A stretch of DNA of 58,582 nt from Muribaculaceae bacterium. GTDB lineage: Bacteria; Bacteroidota; Bacteroidia; Bacteroidales; Muribaculaceae. The notes under the pieces were generated by a model, which saw nothing but the letters and a program-made list of their open reading frames with translations, did no database searches and was not told the DNA's origin. Where the stretch lies: NCBI GenBank assembly GCA_023665425.1, contig JAMPDX010000007.1:1-58582 (forward strand), written 5' to 3'. Each line of letters opens with the position of its first letter. Position 1 is the first letter of the stretch. Shown piece by piece: positions 46,121 through 55,278 of this stretch. A program made the translations under genes and the position numbers.

Positions 46121-46128
46121 CAAAAGTA
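46121..46128 (-). promoter_or_regulatory. -7 box for the third kinase
   Basis: The minus strand reads TACTTTTG, a match to TAnnTTTG. Transcription would start near 46114, twelve bases before the ATG at 46102, which rules out the upstream start at 46123. Confidence 0.6.
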
Positions 46129-46166
46129 AGTGTTTTTTTCGAAATAATCAAATAGAGATGTAAAAA

Positions 46167-46200
46167 TCAAATCCGAGTCATATGCATGGCCCGGATTTGA
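46167..46200 (-). terminator. Terminator of the M6 protease gene
   Basis: TCAAATCCG (46167-46175) pairs perfectly with CGGATTTGA (46192-46200). On the minus strand a TTTTTA tract follows, as expected for termination of the protease transcript. Confidence 0.8.
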
Positions 46201-46223
46201 CAGTGTATGAATTATGGTTGTTT

Positions 46224-49085
46224 TTACCATACGAATTTACGAGTGCCCTCTGAAGTTTTAATCAAATAGATGCCGCGACCGGGCAGCTTCACAGAGCCGA
46301 TGGTATTTACTGCAACGGGCATTCCGTCAGCAGTATAGATGCTCATCGCTACATTGGATGTCACTATACCGTCTGCAAGGATGATACCCTGAGTGTTATC
46401 AGCAATGTTGTCAATACCCGCAGGGTCAAGAGTGGCAAAGCGCACTACCTTTGAGTAGGATGACGGGGTGCCATCCTTGCCCACAGAGCGGATATATGCC
46501 ACATAGTTTGTTGTACTCTCCAGGCCGGTGGCGTGGAGTGAAGTGCCGCTGACATTATATGCGTCATAACCGGCTACGGGAGTGTCCTTTATATCACCGG
46601 CGAAGTAGAGCTTGATGTCATCAATGCTAATCTCCATTCCGGCGGTGCGGCAGGTATACTCAAACAGTAATTGGTTTACACCGGCGGGCAGATCAGTGAT
46701 AGTAATCAGGCTGCCCTCTTTAGTGGCATTCAGCTCATTGATTTCAGCTATCTTGGTGATGGCATAGTTGGGCTCTACGGAGTATACACTAAGTGACATA
46801 GTGCCATTAGCCATATTTGAGCGCCCCCAGAATTCTATGCGGCTGATGTCATGATCATAAGTACCGGTTGAGAGCACAGTGCCCGGAGTCATGCGCAAAG
46901 AGGGGGCTGACTCACCCACATAGTCCTCGCGATTGTCGAAGGCACCGCCGGCAAACATCCAATCGTATGGGTATTTGCGGTTGTCCCAATTGACATTCTC
47001 ACCCAGGGTGGGCTCATCCTCAACACGTGTGGCGATAGTGGCCTCATAGCCGTTGGCATTGGGCACCTCATACCATGTGAGGTCAGCGTAGGTGTCGCCG
47101 GGAGCTACACTCAGCAGTGGAATGACATCTGCCATCTCCTCTGCAAAGGTGGAATAGAACCCCTCAGTAGCCTGTGAAATATTATTGTCGGAGGCAGCAA
47201 AAATAGCTACCTGATAAGATTTTCCGGGTTCAAGATTGTTGATAGTCACCTCGTTGGCATCGCCAAGGTCGGTGAATGTATAACCCTCAAGGGGAGTGGT
47301 CTCAAGTGTGCCGAACAAATCATCAAGATACATTGACAGCACGTTGACATAATACTTCTTTGCACCCTTTACAGGCTCCCAGTTGAATTTGAGGGTAGTA
47401 TTGCTTACATTTGAGAGGACTGCCTTGGGTGAGGATATATACAACGGCGAATCCTGATTGCCACCGTCGCCCACGCGCATTGATATTACACCATTGCTAT
47501 CTTCGCCGATGTTGGTGATGGGCAGCTTTGTGGCGGTACCGTTCCAGTTGACGAAGCGCGGTGTTGAAGAGGCTGTAAACTCGGACTGCATCCATGTGCC
47601 GGGGAATGGGTCGCCTGATTGCGAGCCCTCATCGGCGGCACCATCGGCCTCAACGATGTCTACATATTGGTGGTTGGGGTTGTTGTTTACAACATTTTGG
47701 TCCCATACTTGCTCATTGAAGTCTATATGCCATACGAGCATACCATGGCCCGGGATAAATTCGTCGCGTCCATGTTGCTGGCGGTTCTCAAACAGGAAGT
47801 ACTCTGTGGGGGTTGAGGGGTCGGGGGTAATGCGATAAGAGTTGCCGCCATCTACTGTGGGGAGCATATTTATCTCGGCACCCTCGGTGATATCTATAGG
47901 TTTCTCCCATTCCAGAGCATACTTCTCATAGATAGAGTACAATGGCGGGGTACGGGAGTTATTATTGTATGACCCCTGGTCCATGGTTGAGAATGTGCCG
48001 GGAGTGACTGCAGATGTGTAGCTTGTGGCATATAGGTCGGGGAGACCGAGCACGTGGCTGAACTCGTGACAGAATGTGCCGATACCGGAGTGAGTGTGAC
48101 GGTCGCCATTGATAGTGTGCAAAGTCAGCTCGTTGGAGCAAGCATAGTGGTCTATCTTGACCCCATCCACCTCCGGACATTGCATGGCATATCTCAAGTT
48201 CCAGGCATGAGGCCATACAAAGTCGTCACCGGCGCCCTCATTTTCTCCGTAGCCGGCATAGAAAACGAAGACATTATCTACATATCCGTCGCCGTTAGTG
48301 TCATATATTGAGAAGTCCACCTCAGGGTCCAGAATGGCAATAGCATCAGACACCATCTCGTAAGGGCGAACATCATTGTCCGAAACATTACGTCCATAGT
48401 AGCTGTAGGGCTTACCGAGCTCTACTGGACCGTAAACGTCAAAGTGGGGCTGGTAGATGCCATTGCTGGAGTGCACGAAGAAGTCCTTGACAGACCCCTC
48501 GCAATAATTGCCGGAGTAGCCGGGCTCATTGAGCATAGCTGTCATTTCAGCCTGAGGGTTATCGGCAAAGCTCCATTTGAGGTCCGAGAAGTTGACCAGC
48601 ACCACAAGCACAGGTCGTTCTCCATCGGTAGGAATTGCTCTCAAGTCGTGGCCATCGGCGTTGTCCCATTTGGCTCCCTCAAGCGGGGCCTTCATGCTGT
48701 AAGCCGCCGGGGCTTTGGCCATACGGACCTGATTATTGATAATGCTTTCAGCCTTCAGAGCTTCGTAAGTCTTCTCCGGGCGGATATTCATTATCTGCGC
48801 CTTCTGGTCATCCGAGCGCAGATTGTAGTCCATAGGCACAAGGTCTGTGGCCTGACCGGCGTTGTCAAGTATGCGATACCAGCCATCCTTTTGCTGTTTA
48901 ACTATATAGCCCTGTTGGTCTGTCATGAAGTGGAAGTGCTCATCTCCGTGCATAGAGAGAGTCACTGCAGAGCCGTCCGGCTGAGTACGTGTGAACGTGC
49001 CGGGCCGAGCCGGAGCTGCCATCATCGGTAAGGTCATACCGACGAATGTCAAAGCTGTGAGAGTACGGTATAATTTTCGGTTCAT
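46224..49085 (-). CDS. Secreted M6-family metalloprotease with C-terminal sorting-like domain
   Basis: 953 residues from ATG 49085, with a signal peptide (about 1-26, MTLPMMAAPA). An M6-type catalytic domain has HEFSHVLGLPD (from about residue 338), the HExxHxxGxxD zinc motif of immune-inhibitor-A-like proteases. Two fibronectin-like regions and a jelly-roll stretch follow. The last 80 residues (GIDNIADN to GRGIYLIKTSEG) look like a type IX secretion/Por sorting domain, so release or attachment at the cell surface is likely. The in-frame start at 49178 lies inside the promoter region and is rejected. It would degrade host or dietary protein; the substrate is unknown. Confidence 0.88.
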   Translation of the reverse strand: MNRKLYRTLTALTFVGMTLPMMAAPARPGTFTRTQPDGSAVTLSMHGDEHFHFMTDQQGYIVKQQKDGWYRILDNAGQATDLVPMDYNLRSDDQKAQIMNIRPEKTYEALKAESIINNQVRMAKAPAAYSMKAPLEGAKWDNADGHDLRAIPTDGERPVLVVLVNFSDLKWSFADNPQAEMTAMLNEPGYSGNYCEGSVKDFFVHSSNGIYQPHFDVYGPVELGKPYSYYGRNVSDNDVRPYEMVSDAIAILDPEVDFSIYDTNGDGYVDNVFVFYAGYGENEGAGDDFVWPHAWNLRYAMQCPEVDGVKIDHYACSNELTLHTINGDRHTHSGIGTFCHEFSHVLGLPDLYATSYTSAVTPGTFSTMDQGSYNNNSRTPPLYSIYEKYALEWEKPIDITEGAEINMLPTVDGGNSYRITPDPSTPTEYFLFENRQQHGRDEFIPGHGMLVWHIDFNEQVWDQNVVNNNPNHQYVDIVEADGAADEGSQSGDPFPGTWMQSEFTASSTPRFVNWNGTATKLPITNIGEDSNGVISMRVGDGGNQDSPLYISSPKAVLSNVSNTTLKFNWEPVKGAKKYYVNVLSMYLDDLFGTLETTPLEGYTFTDLGDANEVTINNLEPGKSYQVAIFAASDNNISQATEGFYSTFAEEMADVIPLLSVAPGDTYADLTWYEVPNANGYEATIATRVEDEPTLGENVNWDNRKYPYDWMFAGGAFDNREDYVGESAPSLRMTPGTVLSTGTYDHDISRIEFWGRSNMANGTMSLSVYSVEPNYAITKIAEINELNATKEGSLITITDLPAGVNQLLFEYTCRTAGMEISIDDIKLYFAGDIKDTPVAGYDAYNVSGTSLHATGLESTTNYVAYIRSVGKDGTPSSYSKVVRFATLDPAGIDNIADNTQGIILADGIVTSNVAMSIYTADGMPVAVNTIGSVKLPGRGIYLIKTSEGTRKFVW

Positions 49086-49149
49086 CGATGTTGAAATTTC
49101 AATTAATAAGTGTTTGCTACGTAACTTCAATAAGATTGGTTTGCGGCTG

Positions 49150-49181
49150 CAAATATAATAATAAACGCAATCGCCCACAAA
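49150..49181 (-). promoter_or_regulatory. Promoter of the M6 protease gene
   Basis: On the minus strand TTTG (49181-49178) is followed after exactly 20 bp by TATATTTG (49157-49150). This is a full Bacteroidetes promoter; it puts the start of transcription near 49143. Confidence 0.78.
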
Positions 49182-49219
49182 TTTATTATACCAAATTTTA
49201 TTATACCGAGGTTTTTTTG

Positions 49220-49227
49220 TACCTTCG
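49220..49227 (+). promoter_or_regulatory. -7 box for folP-cdaA
   Basis: TACCTTCG differs from TAnnTTTG by one base and lies 25 bp before the folP ATG at 49253. It is divergent from the protease promoter. Confidence 0.4.
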
Positions 49228-49252
49228 CATGATTTTTATTAAACAGACATTT

Positions 49253-50143
49253 ATGTCGATATCCGATAATCTCACAATCAACATAAAAGGTAAACTCATG
49301 GATTTCTCAACTCCATGGGTTATGGGTATAGTCAACGTCACGCCCGACTCCTTCTTTGCCGGCAGCAGAGTGGGGGATTATGAGGCTATAAAACAACGCA
49401 TATTGCAAATGCGTCAAGATGGTGCAATTGCTTTGGATGTAGGTGGTTACTCCACTCGCCCCGGGGCAGCTGAGGTCTCCTCGCAGGAGGAGTATAGCCG
49501 GGTGGCCCTCGCTCTTGACTGCATACGCCGTGAGTGGCCCGAAGCTATAGTGAGTGTCGATACCTTTCGCGCTGAAGTGGCAGCCAAATGTGTGGCTGAA
49601 TATCAGATAGATATAATTAACGACATCTCCGGTGGCGATCTGGATGATAAGATGTTTGAGACAGTGGCTGAGACAGGAGCAGCATATGTCTTAATGCATA
49701 CTCGAGGCACACCGCAGACCATGCAGCAACTCACTGACTACAAGGATGTCACGGCTGAGGTGATAACCGACTTGGCCTTCAAGATGGCTCGCCTTCATGC
49801 TCTGGGTGTCAAGGATATACTCATTGACCCCGGTTTTGGTTTCGCCAAGACGCTCGACCAGAACTATGAGCTTATGGCCCGGCTCGACAGTTTCAAGCAG
49901 CTCGGCGCGCCACTCTTCGTGGGGATATCGCGCAAGAGTATGATTACCAAATTGTTGGGTATCACTCCCAATGAAGCTCTCGAAGGGACAACTGTCCTTA
50001 ATACTTATGCTCTGGAGCATGGAGCAGATATATTGCGAGTGCATGACGTCAAGGCTGCAGCTCAGGCTGTGAAAATAATGCAAAAGATACTACGAGCCGA
50101 CACAAACGATGTCGGGCGAATAATCTCCAATGTAAACTTATGA
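49253..50143 (+). CDS. folP: Dihydropteroate synthase
   Basis: 296 residues from ATG 49253. MGIVNVTPDSFFAG, DVGGYSTRPGA, VSVDTFRAEVA and NDISGG are the classic DHPS motifs, with DPGFGFAKT and GISRKSM later. The enzyme joins p-aminobenzoate to hydroxymethyl-dihydropterin diphosphate in folate synthesis and is the sulfonamide target. An in-frame start at 49088 would place non-conserved sequence and the promoter inside the gene and is rejected. The stop overlaps the next ATG by four bases (ATGA), coupling it to the diadenylate cyclase gene. Confidence 0.97.
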   Translation: MSISDNLTINIKGKLMDFSTPWVMGIVNVTPDSFFAGSRVGDYEAIKQRILQMRQDGAIALDVGGYSTRPGAAEVSSQEEYSRVALALDCIRREWPEAIVSVDTFRAEVAAKCVAEYQIDIINDISGGDLDDKMFETVAETGAAYVLMHTRGTPQTMQQLTDYKDVTAEVITDLAFKMARLHALGVKDILIDPGFGFAKTLDQNYELMARLDSFKQLGAPLFVGISRKSMITKLLGITPNEALEGTTVLNTYALEHGADILRVHDVKAAAQAVKIMQKILRADTNDVGRIISNVNL

Positions 50144-50910
50144 TTGAATTTGGCATAAAAGATATTATTGATATCCTCTTAGTCGGGCTTCTGCTCTTCT
50201 ATCTATACCGCACTATGAAGAAGAGCGGCACGCTCAATATCTTCGTAGGTGTGATGGCCTTCGTGGTGGTGTGGATTCTTGCCTCAGAGGTATTCGGGTT
50301 ACGCCTCACCGGCTCCATTCTTGATAAGTTCATGGCTATCGGTCTGATAGTACTGGTGATACTTTTCCAAGATCAGATAAAGCGCTTCCTTATTGATTTG
50401 GGATCGCATGAGAAGTGGAACTTCCTGCACCGACTGTTTCATCACCAGGACTCTTCCAAAAAGGAGATGGACTATATCATGCCGGTGGTCTATGCCTGTA
50501 TGAGCATGAGTAAGACCAAGACCGGTGCACTCATTGTCATACAGCGCAAAGTGGTGCTCACCGACTATGAGAAGACCGGCGATATAATTAACGCCAATAT
50601 CAACACACGCCTTATTGAAAACATATTCTTCAAGAACTCCCCGCTGCATGATGGCGCCATGATAATAGCTGATCACCGCATTATCTCGGCCGGCTGTATT
50701 CTCCCGGTTAGCCATGATATGGGCATTCCCAAAGAGTTGGGACTTCGCCACCGTGCCGCCTTAGGTATGAGCCAAATGACCGATGCTGTATGTATAATAG
50801 TCAGTGAGGAAACCGGTGGTATATCCATGGCCATAGACGGCTCCCTGAAGGTGCGCCTCACAGCTCCCGAACTTGAGCACGCCCTTAACGAAGCTCTCAA
50901 AAACGAATAA
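50140..50910 (+). CDS. cdaA: Diadenylate cyclase CdaA (c-di-AMP synthase)
   Basis: 256 residues. Two or three N-terminal membrane helices (about 8-75), then the DAC domain with D171-G-A173 and R203-H-R205, both needed to bind ATP and metal, plus SEETGG. It makes cyclic di-AMP, which in many bacteria controls osmotic balance, potassium transport and cell-wall homeostasis. CdaA is the membrane-bound form. It is translationally coupled to folP, a gene pair common in Bacteroidetes. A terminator follows. Confidence 0.95.
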   Translation: MIEFGIKDIIDILLVGLLLFYLYRTMKKSGTLNIFVGVMAFVVVWILASEVFGLRLTGSILDKFMAIGLIVLVILFQDQIKRFLIDLGSHEKWNFLHRLFHHQDSSKKEMDYIMPVVYACMSMSKTKTGALIVIQRKVVLTDYEKTGDIINANINTRLIENIFFKNSPLHDGAMIIADHRIISAGCILPVSHDMGIPKELGLRHRAALGMSQMTDAVCIIVSEETGGISMAIDGSLKVRLTAPELEHALNEALKNE

Positions 50911-50925
50911 ATAAGAGCTATAAAC

Positions 50926-50970
50926 ACAAAAACGCCCGAAGTCTGTACGGCTACGGGTGTTTTTGTATTT
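50926..50970. terminator. Two-way terminator between cdaA and the META lipoprotein gene
   Basis: ACAAAAACGCCCG (50926-50938) pairs with CGGGTGTTTTTGT (50954-50966) with one G-T pair, followed by ATTTTTT. The A-rich left arm gives a T-run on the opposite strand, so it can serve both convergent genes. Confidence 0.8.
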
Positions 50971-50992
50971 TTTGACATCAATTGCCAAATTT

Positions 50993-51880
50993 CTAATTGT
51001 AAGGTATGTATGAGTCGGAGGGGATGCGGCGCAGTGTTATGATGGGCTGCTCATGCGCATCATACAATGTAATGGTGTTTGCATCGATGGGATGTACTGT
51101 GCAGACCTCCTCGAGAGCGACAAGCAGTTCCGTCTCTTGCTCCAGGTCGGGGCACGCCTTGCGTGTAGTGGCAAGGTTGGTAAAGGTGATGGCTCCATTC
51201 TCCAGCATATCCGGTATGAGTGTGCCATTGAGGATGTTGCATCCGGTGTTGCCATGGATTTTCTGCTCCTCTACATCAATCACCAGACGTATGTCAGTAT
51301 TGTCAATAGGCTTGCCGGAAAGCTCAGTGACAGTCCATGTGCCATTCATAAACTCATAATCCTGATGCACAAGCTGCATCAATGGGTGGTCGGAAGAGTT
51401 GAGCAGAGTGATGGTATACAGCAGCCCGTCGCGGTGCCATGTGTAACGCGCGGTGTTGGCCATCGCCTTATTAATCTCTATCTCTGACAGACCCTGCACA
51501 TCGCACAGACGCATGGTGGTTATAATGTTGGAGAATTGCAAAGTGGAGTCATTAGGGTTGGCTGTATAATCAGCGTTAAGCGTGTTGCAGCCATTATTGC
51601 CATACACCTTTTTCTCCTTGATGTTGAAGTTGAGGTATGGGGGCTCTTCGCCCACAGCTTTTACACCCCCTACTTCTGAGATAGCCCAATAACCGCCAAT
51701 CTCGCCACGCTCCAATGCCTGCGAACGATATGACTTCGTGTTTGATGTGATTACATTTTCTCGGTCTGAGGGCAGAGTGGCCTCTGTCTTCACACTCTTC
51801 TTGAATAAGTCACAGCCGGTGAGCGTCAAAGCGATGAGTCCTCCGGCGATGATAGCTGTTATATGGCTGACTTTTTTCAT
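50993..51880 (-). CDS. Lipoprotein with two META (HslJ-like) domains
   Basis: 295 residues from ATG 51880. Lipoprotein signal with LTLTGC (Cys23). Two META domains occur at about 62-160 and 175-290; each has W..(S/T)E(V/L)xG, then GN.GCN.LN. META/HslJ proteins are small beta-rich envelope proteins linked to stress such as heat or novobiocin, with no known enzymatic role. ATG 51904 is rejected because it overlaps the -7 box 51902-51909. The gene is convergent with cdaA and monocistronic. Confidence 0.85.
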   Translation of the reverse strand: MKKVSHITAIIAGGLIALTLTGCDLFKKSVKTEATLPSDRENVITSNTKSYRSQALERGEIGGYWAISEVGGVKAVGEEPPYLNFNIKEKKVYGNNGCNTLNADYTANPNDSTLQFSNIITTMRLCDVQGLSEIEINKAMANTARYTWHRDGLLYTITLLNSSDHPLMQLVHQDYEFMNGTWTVTELSGKPIDNTDIRLVIDVEEQKIHGNTGCNILNGTLIPDMLENGAITFTNLATTRKACPDLEQETELLVALEEVCTVHPIDANTITLYDAHEQPIITLRRIPSDSYIPYN

Positions 51881-51901
51881 AATTCTATCGCTTACTTTCT
51901 G

Positions 51902-51909
51902 CAAAGTTA
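51902..51909 (-). promoter_or_regulatory. -7 box for the META lipoprotein gene
   Basis: The minus strand reads TAACTTTG, a full TAnnTTTG match. Transcription should start near 51895, fifteen bases before the ATG at 51880. The -33 region is A/T-rich without a clear TTTG. Confidence 0.6.
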
Positions 51910-51967
51910 CAAAAAAAAACTAAATTGCGAAAATCTTCTGTATCGTTCTGTACCCATCCATACAGTC

Positions 51968-52399
51968 TCACCACCAGGGTAGGGGTTGTTCATCAGCCTT
52001 TTCCCCTTTCAGCACTTGTATAGCAGTAGCCATGCAGTCACCCAAAATATCCCATTCTTCGGGGATGCCGCTGCATATAAGCATAGCCGGTTTAATCAAT
52101 TTCTCAGCCTGAGCTTCTGTATATGCCTTCACGCCGATGATATATTCACTTGTGGGATAATCGATTATTGCACACACACCTCCGTTTGAATTGAGGCGCA
52201 GACCATGCACATTATAGTTTTGGCCACTCTTATCGGAGACCATTGGATAATTAGTGGAGCCGAAGACACTCTCACCCCACAGAATAGCCCCATAGTTGAG
52301 AGCCTCCATTTGTCGTGCTATATTTTGTCTTACTGCAACACTATGGTTTTCCTCTTCATTTAATATTGTTTGAACCTTGGTTCTTTTTGTGTCTGTCAT
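51968..52399 (-). CDS. Hypothetical protein
   Basis: 143 residues, not recognised. No signal peptide or membrane helix is visible. The sequence mixes charged helices at the N-terminus (ILNEEENHSVAVRQNIARQM) with a beta-rich middle (YGAILWGESVFG, VCAIIDYPTSEYIIGVKAY) and ends in PLPWW. Codon use and length are consistent with a real gene, and the frame is open with an ATG and no competing better frame. It is a single minus-strand gene upstream of the META lipoprotein gene and divergent from rho, so a small cytoplasmic protein is likely. Function unknown. Confidence 0.6.
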   Translation of the reverse strand: MTDTKRTKVQTILNEEENHSVAVRQNIARQMEALNYGAILWGESVFGSTNYPMVSDKSGQNYNVHGLRLNSNGGVCAIIDYPTSEYIIGVKAYTEAQAEKLIKPAMLICSGIPEEWDILGDCMATAIQVLKGEKADEQPLPWW

Positions 52400-52450
52400 A
52401 GCTTAAACCCTTTTATTTTTAGGAATATAACAATAGTTTTGGGGTTAAAG

Positions 52451-52482
52451 TTTGGTCAATTAAAAAATTATAATTAATTTTG
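52451..52482 (+). promoter_or_regulatory. Promoter of rho
   Basis: TTTG (52451-52454), exactly 20 bp, then TAATTTTG (52475-52482): a full Bacteroidetes promoter. Transcription starts near 52489, about 276 nt before the rho ATG. Confidence 0.8.
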
Positions 52483-52488
52483 TGCCAT

Positions 52489-52764
52489 ATTTCTGAGAAA
52501 CACACAGCGACAATACTTCGCATTGCTCTCCTGATGGGCATTACCTCTCATGTAAGTGTATGAATATACGTTTATTGCCTACAACTGTGAACAATTATAC
52601 ACTGCGGTTTGTAATGTCAATATAAAGAAACCCAACTCATAAATCTTCCTGTACGTATGTCGCGGCTATGCGACAGCTGCGTTATTAGTCAATTGTCGGC
52701 ATGAATAAGGCCGATGTTTTAACCCGATAACATAATTAGGCCAACGGCCTATACAAATTTATAT
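52489..52764 (+). other. Long untranslated leader of rho
   Basis: About 276 nt without a convincing gene. Possible stems are GTCGC/GCGAC (about 52658-52673), TCGGC...GCCGA (near 52695-52715), and GGCC/GGCC (about 52740-52750) just before the ATG. Rho levels are autoregulated in other bacteria through the leader, so this may be a control region (inference). Confidence 0.45.
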
Positions 52765-54762
52765 ATGTATAATTTTGATGAACTTACAGCAATGGATGAG
52801 TCCATGCTGCGACAAATAGCCTCAGACATGGGCATGAAAAAGGTAGACAGCGCCGATGTCCAGTCAATGGCATACCATATAATCGAAAACCAAGCTAAAG
52901 ACTTTGCGAAAGCAGAGGCTGAAAAGCTCGCGGCCAAGCCGGCCCGCGAGCGTAAAACACGTGCAAAAAAGACATCTAAGAAAACTGAACCTGCAACCGA
53001 GAATACCCCTGAGACTTCGGCAGAGACCGCCATAGATGCTGAAACACCCGTCGAGGAGGCCCCGGTAAAGAAGCGCCGCGGACGTCCTCGCAAAGCGGAT
53101 GTAGAGACACAGAAACAGGCTGAAGTACTACAAGTTGAGGCAACAGAAGATACTCCAACTCCGGAGACTGCCCCGGAGACTGCTCCTAAAAAACGTGGGA
53201 GGAAACCAAAGGCAAAAGTTGCCACGGAGCCATCACTCTTTGAGTCGGAGACAGAGCAGACACAGCAGCTACCCGCTGTTATTGAGCCGGCAAACGATAT
53301 CGTTCCCTTGGTGAATGTTCAGGGAGATGAGCAATCCAACCAAGCCACAGAGCTACAGCAAGCCCCGGATCAGGCAACAGTGCAGCCCGCCAAAGAAGCG
53401 CATCACACTCCGTCGCTCAATGCCTTTTTTCCAAAGGCCGGCGGCAAGAAGTTTGTGCCCCGTAGCCAGAAGGAGCGCGAAGAGGCTCAGAAGGCTGCTG
53501 CTGTGGCACCCATACTCATTGCCGAGCCGGGCAAGAAAGCTGCCCAACAGATGCAGCAGATGCAAGCCAGACAAAACAAGAAGGGCAAAATGTCACAGCG
53601 CCAGCAACAAAAGTTGCAGCGTATGCAAGAGACCATCTTCGACTTTGACGGCATTCTGACCTCATCAGGTGTACTCGAGATTACTCCGGAGGGCCATGGC
53701 TTCCTCCGCTCATCAGACTATAACTATCTACCCTCGCCCGATGATGTATTGGTCGACAAGGCTCAGATTAAGCGCTACGGACTCAAGACCGGCGATGTGG
53801 TAGAGGGTGGCATCCGTCCTCCACGCGAAGGCGAGAAGTATTTCCCTCTATGCAAGATAGATTTGATTAACGGTCTGCCCCCGGAACTCATTCGCGACCG
53901 CACACCATTTGAGCACCTTGTGCCCCTCTTCCCTGATGAGAAGTTTGACCTCACTTCCGGCCGTACCTGCAACATCTCTACTCGCGTTGTGGATATGTTT
54001 GCCCCCATCGGTAAAGGTCAGCGCGCGCTGATTGTGGCTCCCCCCAAGACCGGTAAAACTATATTGCTCAAGGATATAGCCAACGCAATAGCGGAGAATC
54101 ATCCTGAGACTTACATTATCATGCTCCTAATTGATGAGCGCCCCGAGGAAGTGACAGATATGGCCCGTTCGGTTAATGCCGAAGTCATAGCATCTACATT
54201 TGATGAGCCGGCAGAGCGCCATGTCAAAATAGCCGGAATTGTCCTTGAGAAAGCCAAACGCCTGGTGGAGAGTGGCCATGATGTTGTCATAATGCTGGAC
54301 TCTATAACCCGCCTGGCTCGCGCTTATAATACTGTGTCACCGGCAAGTGGCAAGATTCTCTCCGGTGGTGTGGATGCCAATGCCTTGCAGAAGCCCAAGC
54401 GCTTCTTCGGTGCCGCACGTAATATTGAGAATGGCGGCTCACTCACAATCATTGCCACTGCTCTCACCGAGACATCCTCCAAGATGGATGAGGTGATCTT
54501 CGAGGAGTTCAAAGGCACCGGCAACATGGAATTGCAGCTCGACCGTAAGCTCTCCAACAAACGCATATTCCCGGCTGTGGATATCGTATCTTCTTCAACA
54601 CGCCGCGATGACTTACTGCTGAGCCAGGAGGTGCTTAACCGTATGTGGATACTACGTAACTATCTTGGTGACATGACATCTCTCGAGGCAATGGAGTTCA
54701 TCAAGAAGCGCATGGAGATGACTCGCAATAACGAGGAGCTTCTCGTTACAATGGACAGATAA
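52765..54762 (+). CDS. rho: Transcription termination factor Rho with long disordered N-terminal region
   Basis: 665 residues against about 420 in E. coli Rho. A short SAP-like Rho_N (1-40) is followed by a disordered Lys/Ala/Glu/Pro-rich region (about 45-285) with two AT-hook-like motifs, KKRRGRPRK at 102-110 and KKRGRKPK at 142-149, and a Gln-rich stretch. The RNA-binding domain and RecA-like ATPase follow: Walker A PPKTGKT (about 427-433), [11 protein letters not shown], and [16 protein letters not shown]. Rho is a hexameric RNA helicase that stops transcription. Long insertions are usual in Bacteroidetes, and the B. thetaiotaomicron Rho disordered region is reported to drive condensates important in the gut. 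The gene is alone after its own promoter. Confidence 0.97.
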   Translation: MYNFDELTAMDESMLRQIASDMGMKKVDSADVQSMAYHIIENQAKDFAKAEAEKLAAKPARERKTRAKKTSKKTEPATENTPETSAETAIDAETPVEEAPVKKRRGRPRKADVETQKQAEVLQVEATEDTPTPETAPETAPKKRGRKPKAKVATEPSLFESETEQTQQLPAVIEPANDIVPLVNVQGDEQSNQATELQQAPDQATVQPAKEAHHTPSLNAFFPKAGGKKFVPRSQKEREEAQKAAAVAPILIAEPGKKAAQQMQQMQARQNKKGKMSQRQQQKLQRMQETIFDFDGILTSSGVLEITPEGHGFLRSSDYNYLPSPDDVLVDKAQIKRYGLKTGDVVEGGIRPPREGEKYFPLCKIDLINGLPPELIRDRTPFEHLVPLFPDEKFDLTSGRTCNISTRVVDMFAPIGKGQRALIVAPPKTGKTILLKDIANAIAENHPETYIIMLLIDERPEEVTDMARSVNAEVIASTFDEPAERHVKIAGIVLEKAKRLVESGHDVVIMLDSITRLARAYNTVSPASGKILSGGVDANALQKPKRFFGAARNIENGGSLTIIATALTETSSKMDEVIFEEFKGTGNMELQLDRKLSNKRIFPAVDIVSSSTRRDDLLLSQEVLNRMWILRNYLGDMTSLEAMEFIKKRMEMTRNNEELLVTMDR

Positions 54763-54783
54763 TCAGAACACTCATAATTCACG

Positions 54784-55278
54784 ATGCCCCACTCAGTAAA
54801 AACAAATGCAGCCCGTCTGCTTGACCGTGCCAAGATACCTTATAGGCTCATACCATATACTGTCGACCCGGACAATTTAGCGGCAGACCATGTGGCGGCA
54901 GAGCTCGGCGAGGATATTAATTGTGTCTATAAGACTCTCGTATTGCATGGAAATAATACCGGTTACTTTGTGTGCGTTATCCCCGGTAACCGTGAGGTGG
55001 ACCTGAAGAAGGCAGCCAAGGCTTCCGGCAACAAAAAAGCCGAGATGATACCCATGAAGGACCTGCTGAATGTCACCGGGTACATACGTGGGGGATGCTC
55101 ACCCCTCGGCATGAAAAAGGCTTTCCCCACTTATGTACAGGAGGATGCCGTGTCGTTGACAGAATTTTTTGTCTCTGCCGGGCAGCGAGGGTTGCAAATA
55201 TGTGTAAACCCGGCGCAACTCATCGAGTTGATTAAAGCCAATGTCGCTGACATAACTGTTTCTCTTATAGATGAATAG
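54784..55278 (+). CDS. ybaK: Cys-tRNA(Pro) deacylase YbaK
   Basis: 164 residues. YbaK/EbsC family: KTNAARLLDRAKIPY at the start, NCVYKTLVLHG, IPGNREVDLKKAAKA with the conserved Lys (KK), and GYIRGGCSPLG. It removes cysteine from mischarged tRNA-Pro, correcting an error that prolyl-tRNA synthetase cannot edit. It is 21 bp after rho and overlaps aroC by 8 bp. A second tRNA-Pro editing gene lies at 57577-58128. Confidence 0.92.
   Translation: MPHSVKTNAARLLDRAKIPYRLIPYTVDPDNLAADHVAAELGEDINCVYKTLVLHGNNTGYFVCVIPGNREVDLKKAAKASGNKKAEMIPMKDLLNVTGYIRGGCSPLGMKKAFPTYVQEDAVSLTEFFVSAGQRGLQICVNPAQLIELIKANVADITVSLIDE

Noticed and set aside
49088..49252. N-terminal extension of folP
   Set aside because: It crosses the divergent promoters and lacks conserved DHPS sequence.
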